Below, one piece after another: positions 44,492-53,316 of a stretch of 64,000 nucleotides of DNA (positions are counted from its first letter, which is position 1; every line of letters starts with the position of its first letter). The position numbers and the translations under genes were made by a program. This DNA comes from Gammaproteobacteria bacterium (GTDB lineage: Bacteria > Pseudomonadota > Gammaproteobacteria > Pseudomonadales > Pseudohongiellaceae). The notes under the pieces are model-generated. The model was not told the origin of the DNA, did no database searches, and saw only the letters and a program-made list of their open reading frames with translations. The DNA lies in NCBI GenBank assembly GCA_030682575.1, contig JAUXNX010000001.1, positions 248,001 through 312,000 on the forward strand, in the 5' to 3' direction.

Positions 44492-46162
44492 CTACATGTT
44501 CGGATAATTGGGACCACCGCCACCTTCCGGCGCAACCCACTGGATGTTCTGTGCAGGATCCTTGATGTCGCAGGTTTTGCAGTGCACACAGTTCTGGGCA
44601 TTGATCTGGAAGCGCTTGCTGCCATCAGCTTCCTGCACTACTTCATAGACTCCAGCCGGGCAATAACGTTGTGCGGGTTCGTCAAATAACGGCAGGTTGC
44701 TGCTGATGGGGATGGAGGCATCAATCAATCTCAGGTGGCAGGGCTGATCTTCGGCATGGTTGGTGTTCGACAGGAAAACGGAGGAAAGCTTGTCAAAACT
44801 GATCTTGCCGTCCGGCTTTGCATAATCGATCTTCGGCGTCTGCGCGGCTGGCTTCAATTGCGCGTAATCCTGAGTCTTGTCTCGAAACGTGAAAGGAAAC
44901 CGTCCACCGAAAATATTGTGTTCAATGAATACCAGTGCACTGCCAAACCAGAAACCCAGGGCATGAAATCCCGCGCTGAAATTGCGCGTTTTGTGCAATT
45001 CAGTATACAAACTGGAGGCCTTGAACCGCGCTGCGTAGCCGCTCAGCTCGCGACTGGGAACATCTGCATCGGCAGGAGTACGCAGAGCTATGATCAGCTC
45101 CTCGGCTGCCAGCATGCCGGACTTCATCGCAGTGTGACTACCCTTGATCTTCGCCGCGTTCAGCGTACCCGCATCACAACCGATCAACAGGCCGCCGGGG
45201 AACGTCATTTTGGGCAGCGAGTTCAAGCCACCTTTGTTCAGCGCTCGCGCCCCATAGCTAAGGCGTTTGCCTCCATTGAGGTACTGGCGAATTACAGGGT
45301 GTTGCTTGAACTTCTGAAACTCTTCGTAGGGATTGATGTGTGGGTTGCTGTAGCCGAGATCGACAATAAGGCCCAGTGACACCTGGTTGTTCTCACTGTG
45401 GTAAAGAAAGCCGCCACTGGAGGCGGCATAGCTCGCTCCGATCATTGGGTAACCGGCGGTATGCACGACCAGTCCTTCCTTGTGTTGCGCTGCTGGAATC
45501 TCCCAAACCTCTTTCAGGCCAATGCCGTAGTGCTGTGGGTCCGAGTCCTTGTCCAGCGCGAATCTCTTGATCAGTTCCTTGCCGAGATGCCCCCGACATC
45601 CCTCGGCGAACACCGTGTAGCGAGCATGAAACTCGAAGCCCGGCTCGAAGGTTTCCTTGTGCTCGCCATCGGCAGCGACCCCCATGTCGCCCGTAGCCAC
45701 GCCCTTGACGCTGCCATCTTCATTGTAAAGAATTTGGGCGGCTGCGAATCCGGGGAACACTTCTGCCCCCAGCTCCTGAGCCTGCTCTCCAAGCCAGCGG
45801 CAGAGATTGCCAAGGGAGATGATGTAGTTGCCGTCATTATGCATCGGCGTGGGAACCAGTAATCCCGGGAACTTGAAGCCTTTCTGCGGGCCGGACAGAT
45901 AGTAGACATCATCACCAGTGACAGCCGTATTGAGTGGCGCCCCCATATCCTTCCAGTCAGGAAACAACTCGTCCAGCGTAGACGTTTCGAACACCGCGCC
46001 AGAGAGAATATGTGCACCAATCTCGGACCCTTTCTCAAGTACGCAGACACTGATTTCAACTTCGGCCTCTTTGGCAAGTTGCAGCAAACGGCAGGCCGTA
46101 GCGAGACCGGCTGGCCCTGCGCCAACGATGACAACATCAACATCCATGGACTCGCGCTGCAT
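44492..46162 (-). CDS. Electron transfer flavoprotein-ubiquinone oxidoreductase
   Basis: 556 residues, full length. ETF-QO passes electrons from reduced ETF (fed by acyl-CoA dehydrogenases) to ubiquinone at the inner membrane. The N-terminal FAD motif is VVIVGAGPAGLATACRL, and the C-terminal 4Fe-4S cluster uses the Cys in YCPAG plus the three in CVHCKTC. AAAGAGAGAG precedes the ATG. No etfAB genes are adjacent. It complements the acyl-CoA dehydrogenase at 59973. Confidence 0.96.
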   Translation of the reverse strand: MQRESMDVDVVIVGAGPAGLATACRLLQLAKEAEVEISVCVLEKGSEIGAHILSGAVFETSTLDELFPDWKDMGAPLNTAVTGDDVYYLSGPQKGFKFPGLLVPTPMHNDGNYIISLGNLCRWLGEQAQELGAEVFPGFAAAQILYNEDGSVKGVATGDMGVAADGEHKETFEPGFEFHARYTVFAEGCRGHLGKELIKRFALDKDSDPQHYGIGLKEVWEIPAAQHKEGLVVHTAGYPMIGASYAASSGGFLYHSENNQVSLGLIVDLGYSNPHINPYEEFQKFKQHPVIRQYLNGGKRLSYGARALNKGGLNSLPKMTFPGGLLIGCDAGTLNAAKIKGSHTAMKSGMLAAEELIIALRTPADADVPSRELSGYAARFKASSLYTELHKTRNFSAGFHALGFWFGSALVFIEHNIFGGRFPFTFRDKTQDYAQLKPAAQTPKIDYAKPDGKISFDKLSSVFLSNTNHAEDQPCHLRLIDASIPISSNLPLFDEPAQRYCPAGVYEVVQEADGSKRFQINAQNCVHCKTCDIKDPAQNIQWVAPEGGGGPNYPNM

Positions 46163-46464
46163 ACTTTTCTCTCTCTTTGGAAGGCAAAAATCTGGACGGC
46201 ATTATGCTTAATCGAAGGTTAAAGCGCAAAGTCGGGGGACCGGCGTCAACACTCAACGCAGCACAGAAATGACGGAAATTGTGTGCAAAATCTTGCAAAT
46301 TTCGAGCAGTTGTTCACGAATCCTTGCAATTTGTAACTGTTTGCATAGCGTAACCTCCTGTATTATTGCCGTTTTTTTATTCGATCAGGGCCAAGTCAGG
46401 CGTTGAACGGAACCCGTAACTGCCATCTTTGCGGCAGTTATTAAGTCTAAATTCCGGAGCTCAC
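46163..46464. other. Intergenic region upstream of the TonB receptor
   Basis: About 300 bases, AT-rich, without a gene. Three related TTGCAA/TTGCAT elements occur at about 46292-46345 in the context CTTGCAAATTT, CTTGCAATTTG and TTTGCATAG, and may be regulator-binding sites. TATTAT near 46363 is a possible -10 without a convincing -35. A GGAGC ribosome site precedes the receptor ATG. Confidence 0.4.
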
Positions 46465-48618
46465 ATGACCATCAGGCAACTCGTTACACAGACAATCGGT
46501 ACAAGGCAATTACGTCTATCTGCGCTTACTGTCCTCCTCTGCAGCGCCAATCTTCTCCACGCTCAGGAACTGATTCCGGTTGAAGTCGCAGCAAGCGGCG
46601 ACTCCACTGTAGTCTACCCAGCATCCTTTTTTGATCAGTACACCCCTGTTTCAGCCAACGACATGATCACTCGCATCCCCGGGGTTTCACTCAATAACAA
46701 TAATGGTGGTGGCCGCGGACTCGGCTCCGGCGGCGATCTGTTGATTGATGGGAAACGTATCGCAGGCAAGGACAACTCTGCCAGTAGTCAGTTGACCCGA
46801 ATCGCAGCCAATCAGGTCGAGCGCATCGAAATCATTCGCGGTTCCTCCGGCACTCTGGATGTGCGCGGTGCAAGCCAGGTCATCAATGTCGTGCTCAAGC
46901 AGTCCAGCAACCGTTCAAGTGTCTCTGCGGAAATCAGCACGGATCTGCACCGCGATGGTCAGTTTGATCCAGGCGGTTCTCTATCCTATGGAGGTCAGTC
47001 CGGCGACCTCAATTATCTGTTCAACATAGAGGCCGATCCACAGTACAACCACAGTAAACGCAACGAGTACAGCTACCAACCCGACCTCACTCTCGACGAA
47101 ACCCTCACAGAAGACAGCATCCGCGACAGAACAGCTTATGAAGCAAGTATGAATCTCGGCTATGACTTCGAACGCGATCGCATCCAACTGAATGCTCTCT
47201 TTGCTGATGAAAGCCACCCCCTCTCTGTACGCCGCAATTTTCTCAGCGTTCCCTCTTCCACACCGAGCCCGCGTCGTGAGTTCGAAGGCACGGACTACGA
47301 GGCCAGCAATTGGGAAATCGGTGGCAATCATGAACACAGTTTCGCGAACGGCACGCGCTTCCAGTTCCTTTTCATCGTCAACGAAGAAGTTCGCGACAGT
47401 GTGCGGGAGCGTTTTGCTCTGACCGACACTAGCAGCACCAAGAACATGTATCTGGAATCGAACCGTCGTACGCGCGAACGCATCGGCCAGGGTTCCTATA
47501 GTTGGCGCCTGAGCGACACTCAGGACATGCAAGTCGGTCTTGAGCGTGCTCAGACCATTCTGGACTCAAGCCTTTACTTTGGCTCGGGTACCACGACCGG
47601 CGCTCCATCACCTCGCTACGGTAATCTGGTCCCGGTACTGGGCGCCTCCAACCCCGGATCTACGGTGGAAGAGATGCGCTATGAGACTTTCGCGGTCCAC
47701 AACTGGATGCTCAACGACAAGATGACTCTGGAAAGCACGCTACTCTACGAAACGTCGACCATCGAGCAAAGCGGCACTGCAAATCGCAGCCGGGACTTCG
47801 ACTTCGTGCGTCCGAAACTGGATTATCGCTATGACATGACCAGCTCCATGCAACTGCGCGCCACTGTCGAGCGTGCCGTGTCGCAACTCAGCTTTGAGAG
47901 CTTCACTGCGACTGCCAACAACTCGGACATTGACAAGGAAACTGATGCAGGTAACCCCGACCTGGTTCAGGAAAAAGAGATTCGCTACGAAGTCGCCGTC
48001 GAGTACCGATTGCCCAATGATGGCGGCGTTCTCAGCTCTCGAGCTTTCTACCGGGACATTGATGATGTGATCGGCAAGGTCAACATATCCTCCAATCCAG
48101 ACAAGCTGAACTCAGCGACAGGGAACCTCGGTAACGGGAGACGCTATGGCATCTACATGGATGCGAGCACGCGACTCGGTTTTCTGGGACTCCCGGACGC
48201 AGTCCTGACAACGCGGCTCAACCTTTTCGACTCCGCTGTATTCGACCCGATTCTGGGCGAAGATCGTCGATTCAACGGTCGTGGTAATGGTTCAATAGGT
48301 TTTCGTCATGATATTCCCGCTCTGGGTCTGAACTACGGATTCAACTACAACGTGGACATCAGTGGCGGCGAGAAGAATGTAGATGTCAACACCATCGAGC
48401 GTTACGAACCGGGCCCCAATCTGAGTTTTTTCATCTCCAAGGTGGCCTTCGACAATATAACCTTCCGACTCGAATCCATGAACACTTTGAATTCGGAATT
48501 CTGCCGTGAACGTCTGCGTTTCGCAGGTCTGAGCGGTGCAGGAGTGCTTGAGGAAATTGAGGATTCCTGCAACGGCAGTGGACAGAAACTGGCATTGAAG
48601 ATTCGCACAACGTTCTGA
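46465..48618 (+). CDS. TonB-dependent outer-membrane receptor
   Basis: 717 residues from the ATG at 46465 (GGAGCTCAC upstream). A signal peptide ends near residue 33 (LHA-QE). The plug domain shows SANDMITRIPGVSL, LLIDGKRIAG and VERIEIIRGSSGTLDVRG. The remainder is an alternating-strand beta barrel ending in Phe (KIRTTF), the normal outer-membrane signature. The substrate cannot be assigned. The Cys pair near the C terminus (FCRERL and DSCNG) could form a disulfide. It is followed by a long hairpin and the cupredoxin gene. Confidence 0.92.
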   Translation: MTIRQLVTQTIGTRQLRLSALTVLLCSANLLHAQELIPVEVAASGDSTVVYPASFFDQYTPVSANDMITRIPGVSLNNNNGGGRGLGSGGDLLIDGKRIAGKDNSASSQLTRIAANQVERIEIIRGSSGTLDVRGASQVINVVLKQSSNRSSVSAEISTDLHRDGQFDPGGSLSYGGQSGDLNYLFNIEADPQYNHSKRNEYSYQPDLTLDETLTEDSIRDRTAYEASMNLGYDFERDRIQLNALFADESHPLSVRRNFLSVPSSTPSPRREFEGTDYEASNWEIGGNHEHSFANGTRFQFLFIVNEEVRDSVRERFALTDTSSTKNMYLESNRRTRERIGQGSYSWRLSDTQDMQVGLERAQTILDSSLYFGSGTTTGAPSPRYGNLVPVLGASNPGSTVEEMRYETFAVHNWMLNDKMTLESTLLYETSTIEQSGTANRSRDFDFVRPKLDYRYDMTSSMQLRATVERAVSQLSFESFTATANNSDIDKETDAGNPDLVQEKEIRYEVAVEYRLPNDGGVLSSRAFYRDIDDVIGKVNISSNPDKLNSATGNLGNGRRYGIYMDASTRLGFLGLPDAVLTTRLNLFDSAVFDPILGEDRRFNGRGNGSIGFRHDIPALGLNYGFNYNVDISGGEKNVDVNTIERYEPGPNLSFFISKVAFDNITFRLESMNTLNSEFCRERLRFAGLSGAGVLEEIEDSCNGSGQKLALKIRTTF

Positions 48619-48720
48619 TCACGAGGGCACATTAATGATTGATGGCTGACCTAGGGCTTTACGCCTGATCCAGTTAATGGTTTCCTTCGTATCGTACAAA
48701 GAATTCCAGTCGACACATTC

Positions 48721-48772
48721 CTGCAAAGCAAAGGATGCTGCTGAAGCAATAGCAGCATCCTTTGCTTTGCAG
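48721..48772. repeat. Perfect 22-bp inverted repeat (hairpin) between receptor and cupredoxin gene
   Basis: Bases 48721-48742 and 48751-48772 are perfectly complementary with an eight-base loop (GAAGCAAT). The arms read CTGCAAAGCAAAGGATGC... . The hairpin lies 100 bases after the receptor stop and 23 bases before the next start codon. There is no long T run after it, so it is an imperfect intrinsic terminator; it may be an attenuator, RNA-stability element or miniature repeat. Confidence 0.85.
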
Positions 48773-48794
48773 CCGCATATTTCAGGAAGTTATC

Positions 48795-49439
48795 GTGCCC
48801 AACTTCATGACTCGTCTTTGTAGAGTAGTTTTCTACCTCACCCTGGGGCTTCCACTCGCCACCCAGGCAGCACAGTTCAGCGTCAGAATCCTCGACCAGA
48901 ACGGCAACCCGGTGAGCAGTGCTGTAGTGGAAAGCAGTCTCAATCCCGTGACCCAGGCCATCCGCGAGGTCGCCATCATCGATCAGATCGACAAGCGCTT
49001 TGTACCCATGGTAGTTGCCGTCCAGCAGGGGCAGCATGTCAATTTTCCCAATCATGACAATATTCGCCATCATGTCTATTCGTTTTCTTCGATCAGGCAA
49101 TTCTCTACAGAGCTCTACGCCGGTATCCCGGGCGAACCTGTATTGTTCGACAAGACCGGTGTCGCAGTACTCGGCTGCAATATCCACGACAGCATGGTGG
49201 GTTATATCTACGTCAGTGCCTCTCAGGATTTCGCTGTGACCGATGTCAGCGGCATGGTCAGTTTCACGCTACCAATTGTTCCTCCCGAGATCACGATCTG
49301 GCATCCCTGGTCGGCTGATCCTGACAATCAGCGTCAAGTCAGCACATCCTCAATCGATAATGATGGATTGCTGGAGATCACCCTGACAATCAACGAACCG
49401 TCTCAGGCCTTCGGTTTCCGTGCGCTGAGTGGCAATTGA
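48795..49439 (+). CDS. Cupredoxin-like secreted protein (annotated as methylamine utilization protein in relatives)
   Basis: 214 residues from a GTG at 48795 with AGGAAG upstream; an ATG four codons later is an alternative. A signal peptide covers about residues 1-26. A cupredoxin fold is indicated by NHDNIRHHVYSFS (His92/93) and GCNIHDSMVGYIYV (Cys128, His131, Met134), the type 1 copper set. An N-terminal beta segment (FSVRILDQNGNPV) looks like a carboxypeptidase-regulatory-like domain. The gene is followed by DUF3034 and globin genes, the layout seen in many proteobacteria. Confidence 0.85.
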   Translation: MPNFMTRLCRVVFYLTLGLPLATQAAQFSVRILDQNGNPVSSAVVESSLNPVTQAIREVAIIDQIDKRFVPMVVAVQQGQHVNFPNHDNIRHHVYSFSSIRQFSTELYAGIPGEPVLFDKTGVAVLGCNIHDSMVGYIYVSASQDFAVTDVSGMVSFTLPIVPPEITIWHPWSADPDNQRQVSTSSIDNDGLLEITLTINEPSQAFGFRALSGN

Positions 49440-49458
49440 GCTGACGGGGCAAGAACGC

Positions 49459-50319
49459 ATGAGAATCATCGCTGCCATAATCAACACATTGCCCACAGTA
49501 TTGAGCAGCACTCTGCTCTGCTTTTTTTTACCCTTCAGTGCACAGGCCGATGGCCGTATCAAAGGTACCGGCGGCGTCAGCTCCATCAGCGGTGCTGGCG
49601 GCGGTGGGCTGATCCCGTGGGCAACCCTGACCGGTCACAGTACTCGCGAAGAATTGGGTGGCAACATGTTTCTGACCATGGCTGATGTGGATGACTTTAC
49701 GTTGGAGGTGGCCGGAGCCGGATTCAACTATCGGGACAGGGCCGAGCTGTCCTATGCCCGCCAGAATTTCACTATCAAGGCCAATGATGCACGCATCAGT
49801 CAGGACACTGTCGGTCTCAAATACAGGCTGGCAGGTGATCTGCTCTACGGCTCTCTGCCACAAATCGTGGTGGGTGCCGAGCACAATGCGCTGCGAGATT
49901 CGGCTACGGCAAAGGCAGTAGGAGCAGACAAGGCCCATGGGACCGATGTTTACATCAGCAGTGCCAGGGCATGGATTGATGGCCTGGGCAATCGCACCAC
50001 ATTGCTGAACGTGAACCTGCGCTACTCGACTGCCAATCAATATGGATTGCTCGGATATGGCGGAGATGACATTGGCACCCGGCTGCATGTGGAAGTGGCA
50101 GCAGGCGTATTCCTGACACGCAGCTGGGTGGTCGGTGCCGAATATCGACACAAATCTGACAACCTCTCGGCGCTCAAGGAGGACTCCGCCACAGACATAT
50201 TCGTCGCCTGGCTGCCAAGCAAGCGTTTTTCGGTCACTGCTGCGTGGGTGGACCTGGGCGAGATAGCGGGCGCACCCGACCAGACCGGATTCTATCTCTC
50301 CATTCAAGGGGGTCTGTAG
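49459..50319 (+). CDS. DUF3034 family exported protein
   Basis: 286 residues from the ATG at 49459; an upstream in-frame start overlaps the previous gene and is less likely. A signal peptide ends near residue 31 (AQA-DG). The DUF3034 hallmark GTGGVSSISGAGGGGLIPWA begins the mature protein. Alternating-strand segments and the C-terminal aromatic strands suggest an outer-membrane or periplasmic beta barrel. Function unknown. It is spaced 19 bases after the cupredoxin-like gene and four bases before the globin gene. Confidence 0.88.
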   Translation: MRIIAAIINTLPTVLSSTLLCFFLPFSAQADGRIKGTGGVSSISGAGGGGLIPWATLTGHSTREELGGNMFLTMADVDDFTLEVAGAGFNYRDRAELSYARQNFTIKANDARISQDTVGLKYRLAGDLLYGSLPQIVVGAEHNALRDSATAKAVGADKAHGTDVYISSARAWIDGLGNRTTLLNVNLRYSTANQYGLLGYGGDDIGTRLHVEVAAGVFLTRSWVVGAEYRHKSDNLSALKEDSATDIFVAWLPSKRFSVTAAWVDLGEIAGAPDQTGFYLSIQGGL

Positions 50320-50323
50320 CGAC

Positions 50324-50764
50324 ATGGGACATGGCAGATTCGTTTACAGACTGGCAATGCTCTCGCTCGTTTCAACGTTGCTGATTGGCTGCATGGGCAT
50401 ACGAAAGGAACAGAATCTCTTCGACGCGCTGGGTGGACAGGAAGGCGTGAACGTCATAGTCGAAAATTTCATCATGCAGATTGCCCGGGACGAACGCATC
50501 ATTGATCACTTCGCAGTATCCAACGTCGAACGCTTTCGCATGATGATGCGGGAGCACCTGTGCTTTCTCGCGGATGGCCTGTGCGAATATACTGGCGACA
50601 GCATGATCGACACACATGCCGGAATGGGAGTGACAGAAGGAGATTTCAACGCCATTGTCGAAGACATGATGGCAGCGATGAATCAGGCGGGTGTGCCGAT
50701 CGGTACTCAGAACAGGTTGCTGTCCCGCCTCGCAAAACTGCGAGGGGAGATCATTTATTTGTGA
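50324..50764 (+). CDS. Lipoprotein with group I truncated haemoglobin domain
   Basis: 146 residues. A lipobox ends at Cys23 (LLIGC), so the globin is probably exported and anchored. The truncated-globin fold is indicated by LFDALGGQEGVNVIVENF, DERIIDHF, YTGDSMIDTHAGMGV (proximal His98) and EDMMAAMNQAGV. Group I members bind O2 or NO and often act in NO detoxification or sensing. Export is unusual for globins. It closes the operon with the cupredoxin-like and DUF3034 genes. Confidence 0.86.
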   Translation: MGHGRFVYRLAMLSLVSTLLIGCMGIRKEQNLFDALGGQEGVNVIVENFIMQIARDERIIDHFAVSNVERFRMMMREHLCFLADGLCEYTGDSMIDTHAGMGVTEGDFNAIVEDMMAAMNQAGVPIGTQNRLLSRLAKLRGEIIYL

Positions 50765-50787
50765 GCAACCATCCTGGAGAGCCAGGT

Positions 50788-51510
50788 CTACCGCTTTGAG
50801 AAAATCATCATGTGCTGCCAGGGCAGGAAGTCCAGCGTCTCTTCGAATTGCAGATCGAATACACTCATCTCCAGTTTCACCTGATCCTGCGTCATCTTGT
50901 GCAGGGGTCTGATCGGAACCGAATCGTCCTCGGCGCGATACTCCACCAGAATCAGTCTGCCACCGGGCTTCAATGCGTCGAAGATACTCTGCATCATTTC
51001 GCGTGGATGTGAAAATTCGTGGTAGACATCCACCATGAATGCAAGGTCTACGGAATTGGGAGGTAGATTGGTGCTGTCGAGCGTACCAAGCACACCCTCC
51101 ACATTGTCGACATCTTCAGCACGCTTGCGGTCCTCGATCATTGCCAGCATTTCAGGTTGAATGTCGACGGCAAGCACCTTGCCCTGTGGCACCTTTTGCG
51201 CCACACGAAAAGCAAAGTAGCCGGACCCTGCTCCGATGTCAGCCACCACATCGGTTGGCCGCAGATTCATATTGCTGACAACCTCATCGGGCATTTCCTC
51301 ATGTGTGCGCTGAGGACGTTCGAGCCAATCTGCTGCTTGCCAGCCCATTACACCCGAAGTTTCGCGCCCCATGTAAAACCGACCCGTACCTCCTGTGCTT
51401 CTCTCCGGGGCATAGGTATAAACACCATCTGCCGTGTTCTGTGCATGGGAGAAACCCGTGGCAAGAAACAAGGCAAGCGTTACAGATAACAGGTATCGCA
51501 ATGATCGCAT
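50788..51510 (-). CDS. Exported class I SAM-dependent methyltransferase-like protein (2)
   Basis: 240 residues from the ATG at 51510 (GGGAG upstream). A Sec signal peptide ends near residue 24 (SHA-QN). The methyltransferase fold follows: motif I VVADIGAGSGYFAFRVA, the acidic LAVDIQPEML, the central DLAFMVDVYHEFSHP and ALKPGGRLILVEYR. It is similar in design to the exported protein at 15477 but differs in sequence. A role in the periplasm with SAM is not explained. It is convergent with the globin operon. Confidence 0.8.
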   Translation of the reverse strand: MRSLRYLLSVTLALFLATGFSHAQNTADGVYTYAPERSTGGTGRFYMGRETSGVMGWQAADWLERPQRTHEEMPDEVVSNMNLRPTDVVADIGAGSGYFAFRVAQKVPQGKVLAVDIQPEMLAMIEDRKRAEDVDNVEGVLGTLDSTNLPPNSVDLAFMVDVYHEFSHPREMMQSIFDALKPGGRLILVEYRAEDDSVPIRPLHKMTQDQVKLEMSVFDLQFEETLDFLPWQHMMIFSKR

Positions 51511-51704
51511 GAGCAATTCTCCCTTTTATAATCCCTGGGGCAGGATTGAAGGTTCATTGTAGTGGAAGGCCTGTGTGAATGACAGACAGCAGACGGGCCA
51601 CATGACGCGCGAAAAAAGCCCGAAGTCAGCGGGTGTGACTGCGAGCCATACTCAGAAAAATCTGACGGTTGCGGATGGTCTGCGGGAGTATCCCAAGCAG
51701 GGAA

Positions 51705-51884
51705 TCAAATCAACCGGAGCCAGCGATGACCACTACCCTTGCAGGTCTGACAGACCTGATGTTGGGACGCCTTGCCGGTACCCTCACAGACCAGACACAC
51801 GTCCTGGTAGGGCTTGCGCAGGATGGCCACCAATTCGCGATAAGCTTGCATATTGCTTGTATGCTGGATATCTGCACTCATCAT
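51705..51884 (-). CDS. Small DnaJ-type zinc-ribbon protein
   Basis: 59 residues from an ATG at 51884 with AGGAG eight bases upstream. An N-terminal helical part of about 28 residues is followed by two CxxCxGxG repeats (CLVCEGTG and CQTCKGSG), the zinc module of DnaJ. A stand-alone protein of this size probably binds a partner protein or nucleic acid; function unknown. It lies alone between the exported methyltransferase and the CoA transferase genes. Confidence 0.75.
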   Translation of the reverse strand: MMSADIQHTSNMQAYRELVAILRKPYQDVCLVCEGTGKASQHQVCQTCKGSGHRWLRLI

Positions 51885-52118
51885 CTCGTTGCTCCTGTTC
51901 TGACGACATCTGTAAGGCACGTTTCAGTTCGTGATTTCATTATGTCTCGCCTCCGTGATTCGTGTTGTTAACATGTTCACAAATTGCAAGAGCGTCATCC
52001 AAAAGTCTTATTCGGACGTTGGCGATCATTGTTGCCGAGTCGTCAAGAGCATCGAATCGCTTATGCTAGAATCCTGCGGCCGTCGACGCACATTCAGAAA
52101 AGAGAGGGATATGAGCGC

Positions 52119-53303
52119 ATGAGCATGGTTCTGGAAGGCATCAGAGTATTGGATTTCGGGCGTTATATTGCAGGCCCTTTCTGCGCCAGCCTGTTGGCAG
52201 ATCTCGGCGCCGAAGTCATCCGTATAGAGAAGGTGCAGGGCAGCGAGGACCGTTTCCTGTCACCGATTACTCCCCAGGGGGATGGCGCGCTGTTCATGCA
52301 GATGGGCCGTAACAAGCTCGGCATGACTCTGAACCCGATGAAACCGCAGGGACAGGAAATCGTCCGCCGCCTGGTAGCTACGGCAGACGTGGTCGTTGCC
52401 AATCTGCCGCCCGACACGCTGCAGGCAATGGGGCTGGATTATGAAAGCCTGACAACCATCAAGCCCGACATCATATTGACGCTGATTTCCGCATTCGGCA
52501 GTGGCGGCCCCTATAGCAACCGTGTCGGATTTGACGGGCTTGGGCAAGCGATGTCCGGTGCCATGTATCTGTCCGGCACACCAGAGCAGCCCGCCAAATC
52601 CTATGCGCCATTCATCGACTATGGCACCGCCAGCCTGAGTGCCTTTGGTACCCTGGCCGCGCTGCTGGAACGCCAGAAAACCGGGCGCGGTCAGGTGGTG
52701 GAAGGCTCGTTGTTCAGCACTGCACTGACTCTGACCAATGGCACGGTCATCGAGCAGGACGCCATAGCTGTCAACCGCACAGCGACCCTCAATCGCTCGC
52801 AGACCTCTGCGCCTGCAGATACCTTCAGAACCAGAGATGGCTGGGTATTGGTGCAGAGTGTCGGTGGTCCGTTGTTCGAGCGCTGGGTGGCTCTGATGGG
52901 CGAACCGCACTGGCTCGCAGACCCGCGCTTCAAGGATGACATCAGTCGTGGTGACAATGGCGCGCTCATCAGCGAACGCCTCGCACTCTGGTGTGCCGAG
53001 CGCACCTCTGCCGAAGTATTGAGCGCGATGGAAGAAGCGAGATTACCTGCGGGACCAGTCATGTCGCCCCAGGATGTTCTGAACGACCCGCATGTCGCCG
53101 CTACCGGAATGCTGCAGCGCATTGATTATCCGGGTCTGCAGAAACCGGCGCCGGTCATGCGCCCGCCGGTGCAACTGTCGTTGACTCCTCCCACCATACG
53201 TCACCGCGCGCCAACGCTCGGGGAACATACGGACAGGATATTGGGGGAACTGGGATATTCGACGGATGAGATCCAGACGCTGCGCGGCGCCCGGGTCGTG
53301 TAA
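52119..53303 (+). CDS. CaiB/BaiF-type (family III) CoA transferase
   Basis: 394 residues from the ATG at 52119. Family III CoA transferases move CoA between acyl groups through an aspartyl-CoA intermediate; the catalytic Asp is in VGFDGLGQAMSG. LDFGRYIAGPFCASLLADLGAEVIRIE is the normal N terminus (shown here in part). The start overlaps a three-codon frame (ATG AGC GCA TGA) beginning at 52111. The acyl substrate is unknown. Confidence 0.93.
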   Translation: MSMVLEGIRVLDFGRYIAGPFCASLLADLGAEVIRIEKVQGSEDRFLSPITPQGDGALFMQMGRNKLGMTLNPMKPQGQEIVRRLVATADVVVANLPPDTLQAMGLDYESLTTIKPDIILTLISAFGSGGPYSNRVGFDGLGQAMSGAMYLSGTPEQPAKSYAPFIDYGTASLSAFGTLAALLERQKTGRGQVVEGSLFSTALTLTNGTVIEQDAIAVNRTATLNRSQTSAPADTFRTRDGWVLVQSVGGPLFERWVALMGEPHWLADPRFKDDISRGDNGALISERLALWCAERTSAEVLSAMEEARLPAGPVMSPQDVLNDPHVAATGMLQRIDYPGLQKPAPVMRPPVQLSLTPPTIRHRAPTLGEHTDRILGELGYSTDEIQTLRGARVV

Positions 53304-53316
53304 TTATTGGCAGAAG

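Noticed and set aside
51575-51934. + strand frames opposite the zinc-ribbon gene
   Set aside because: No ribosome site and no domain; the minus strand encodes two CxxCxGxG motifs behind AGGAG.
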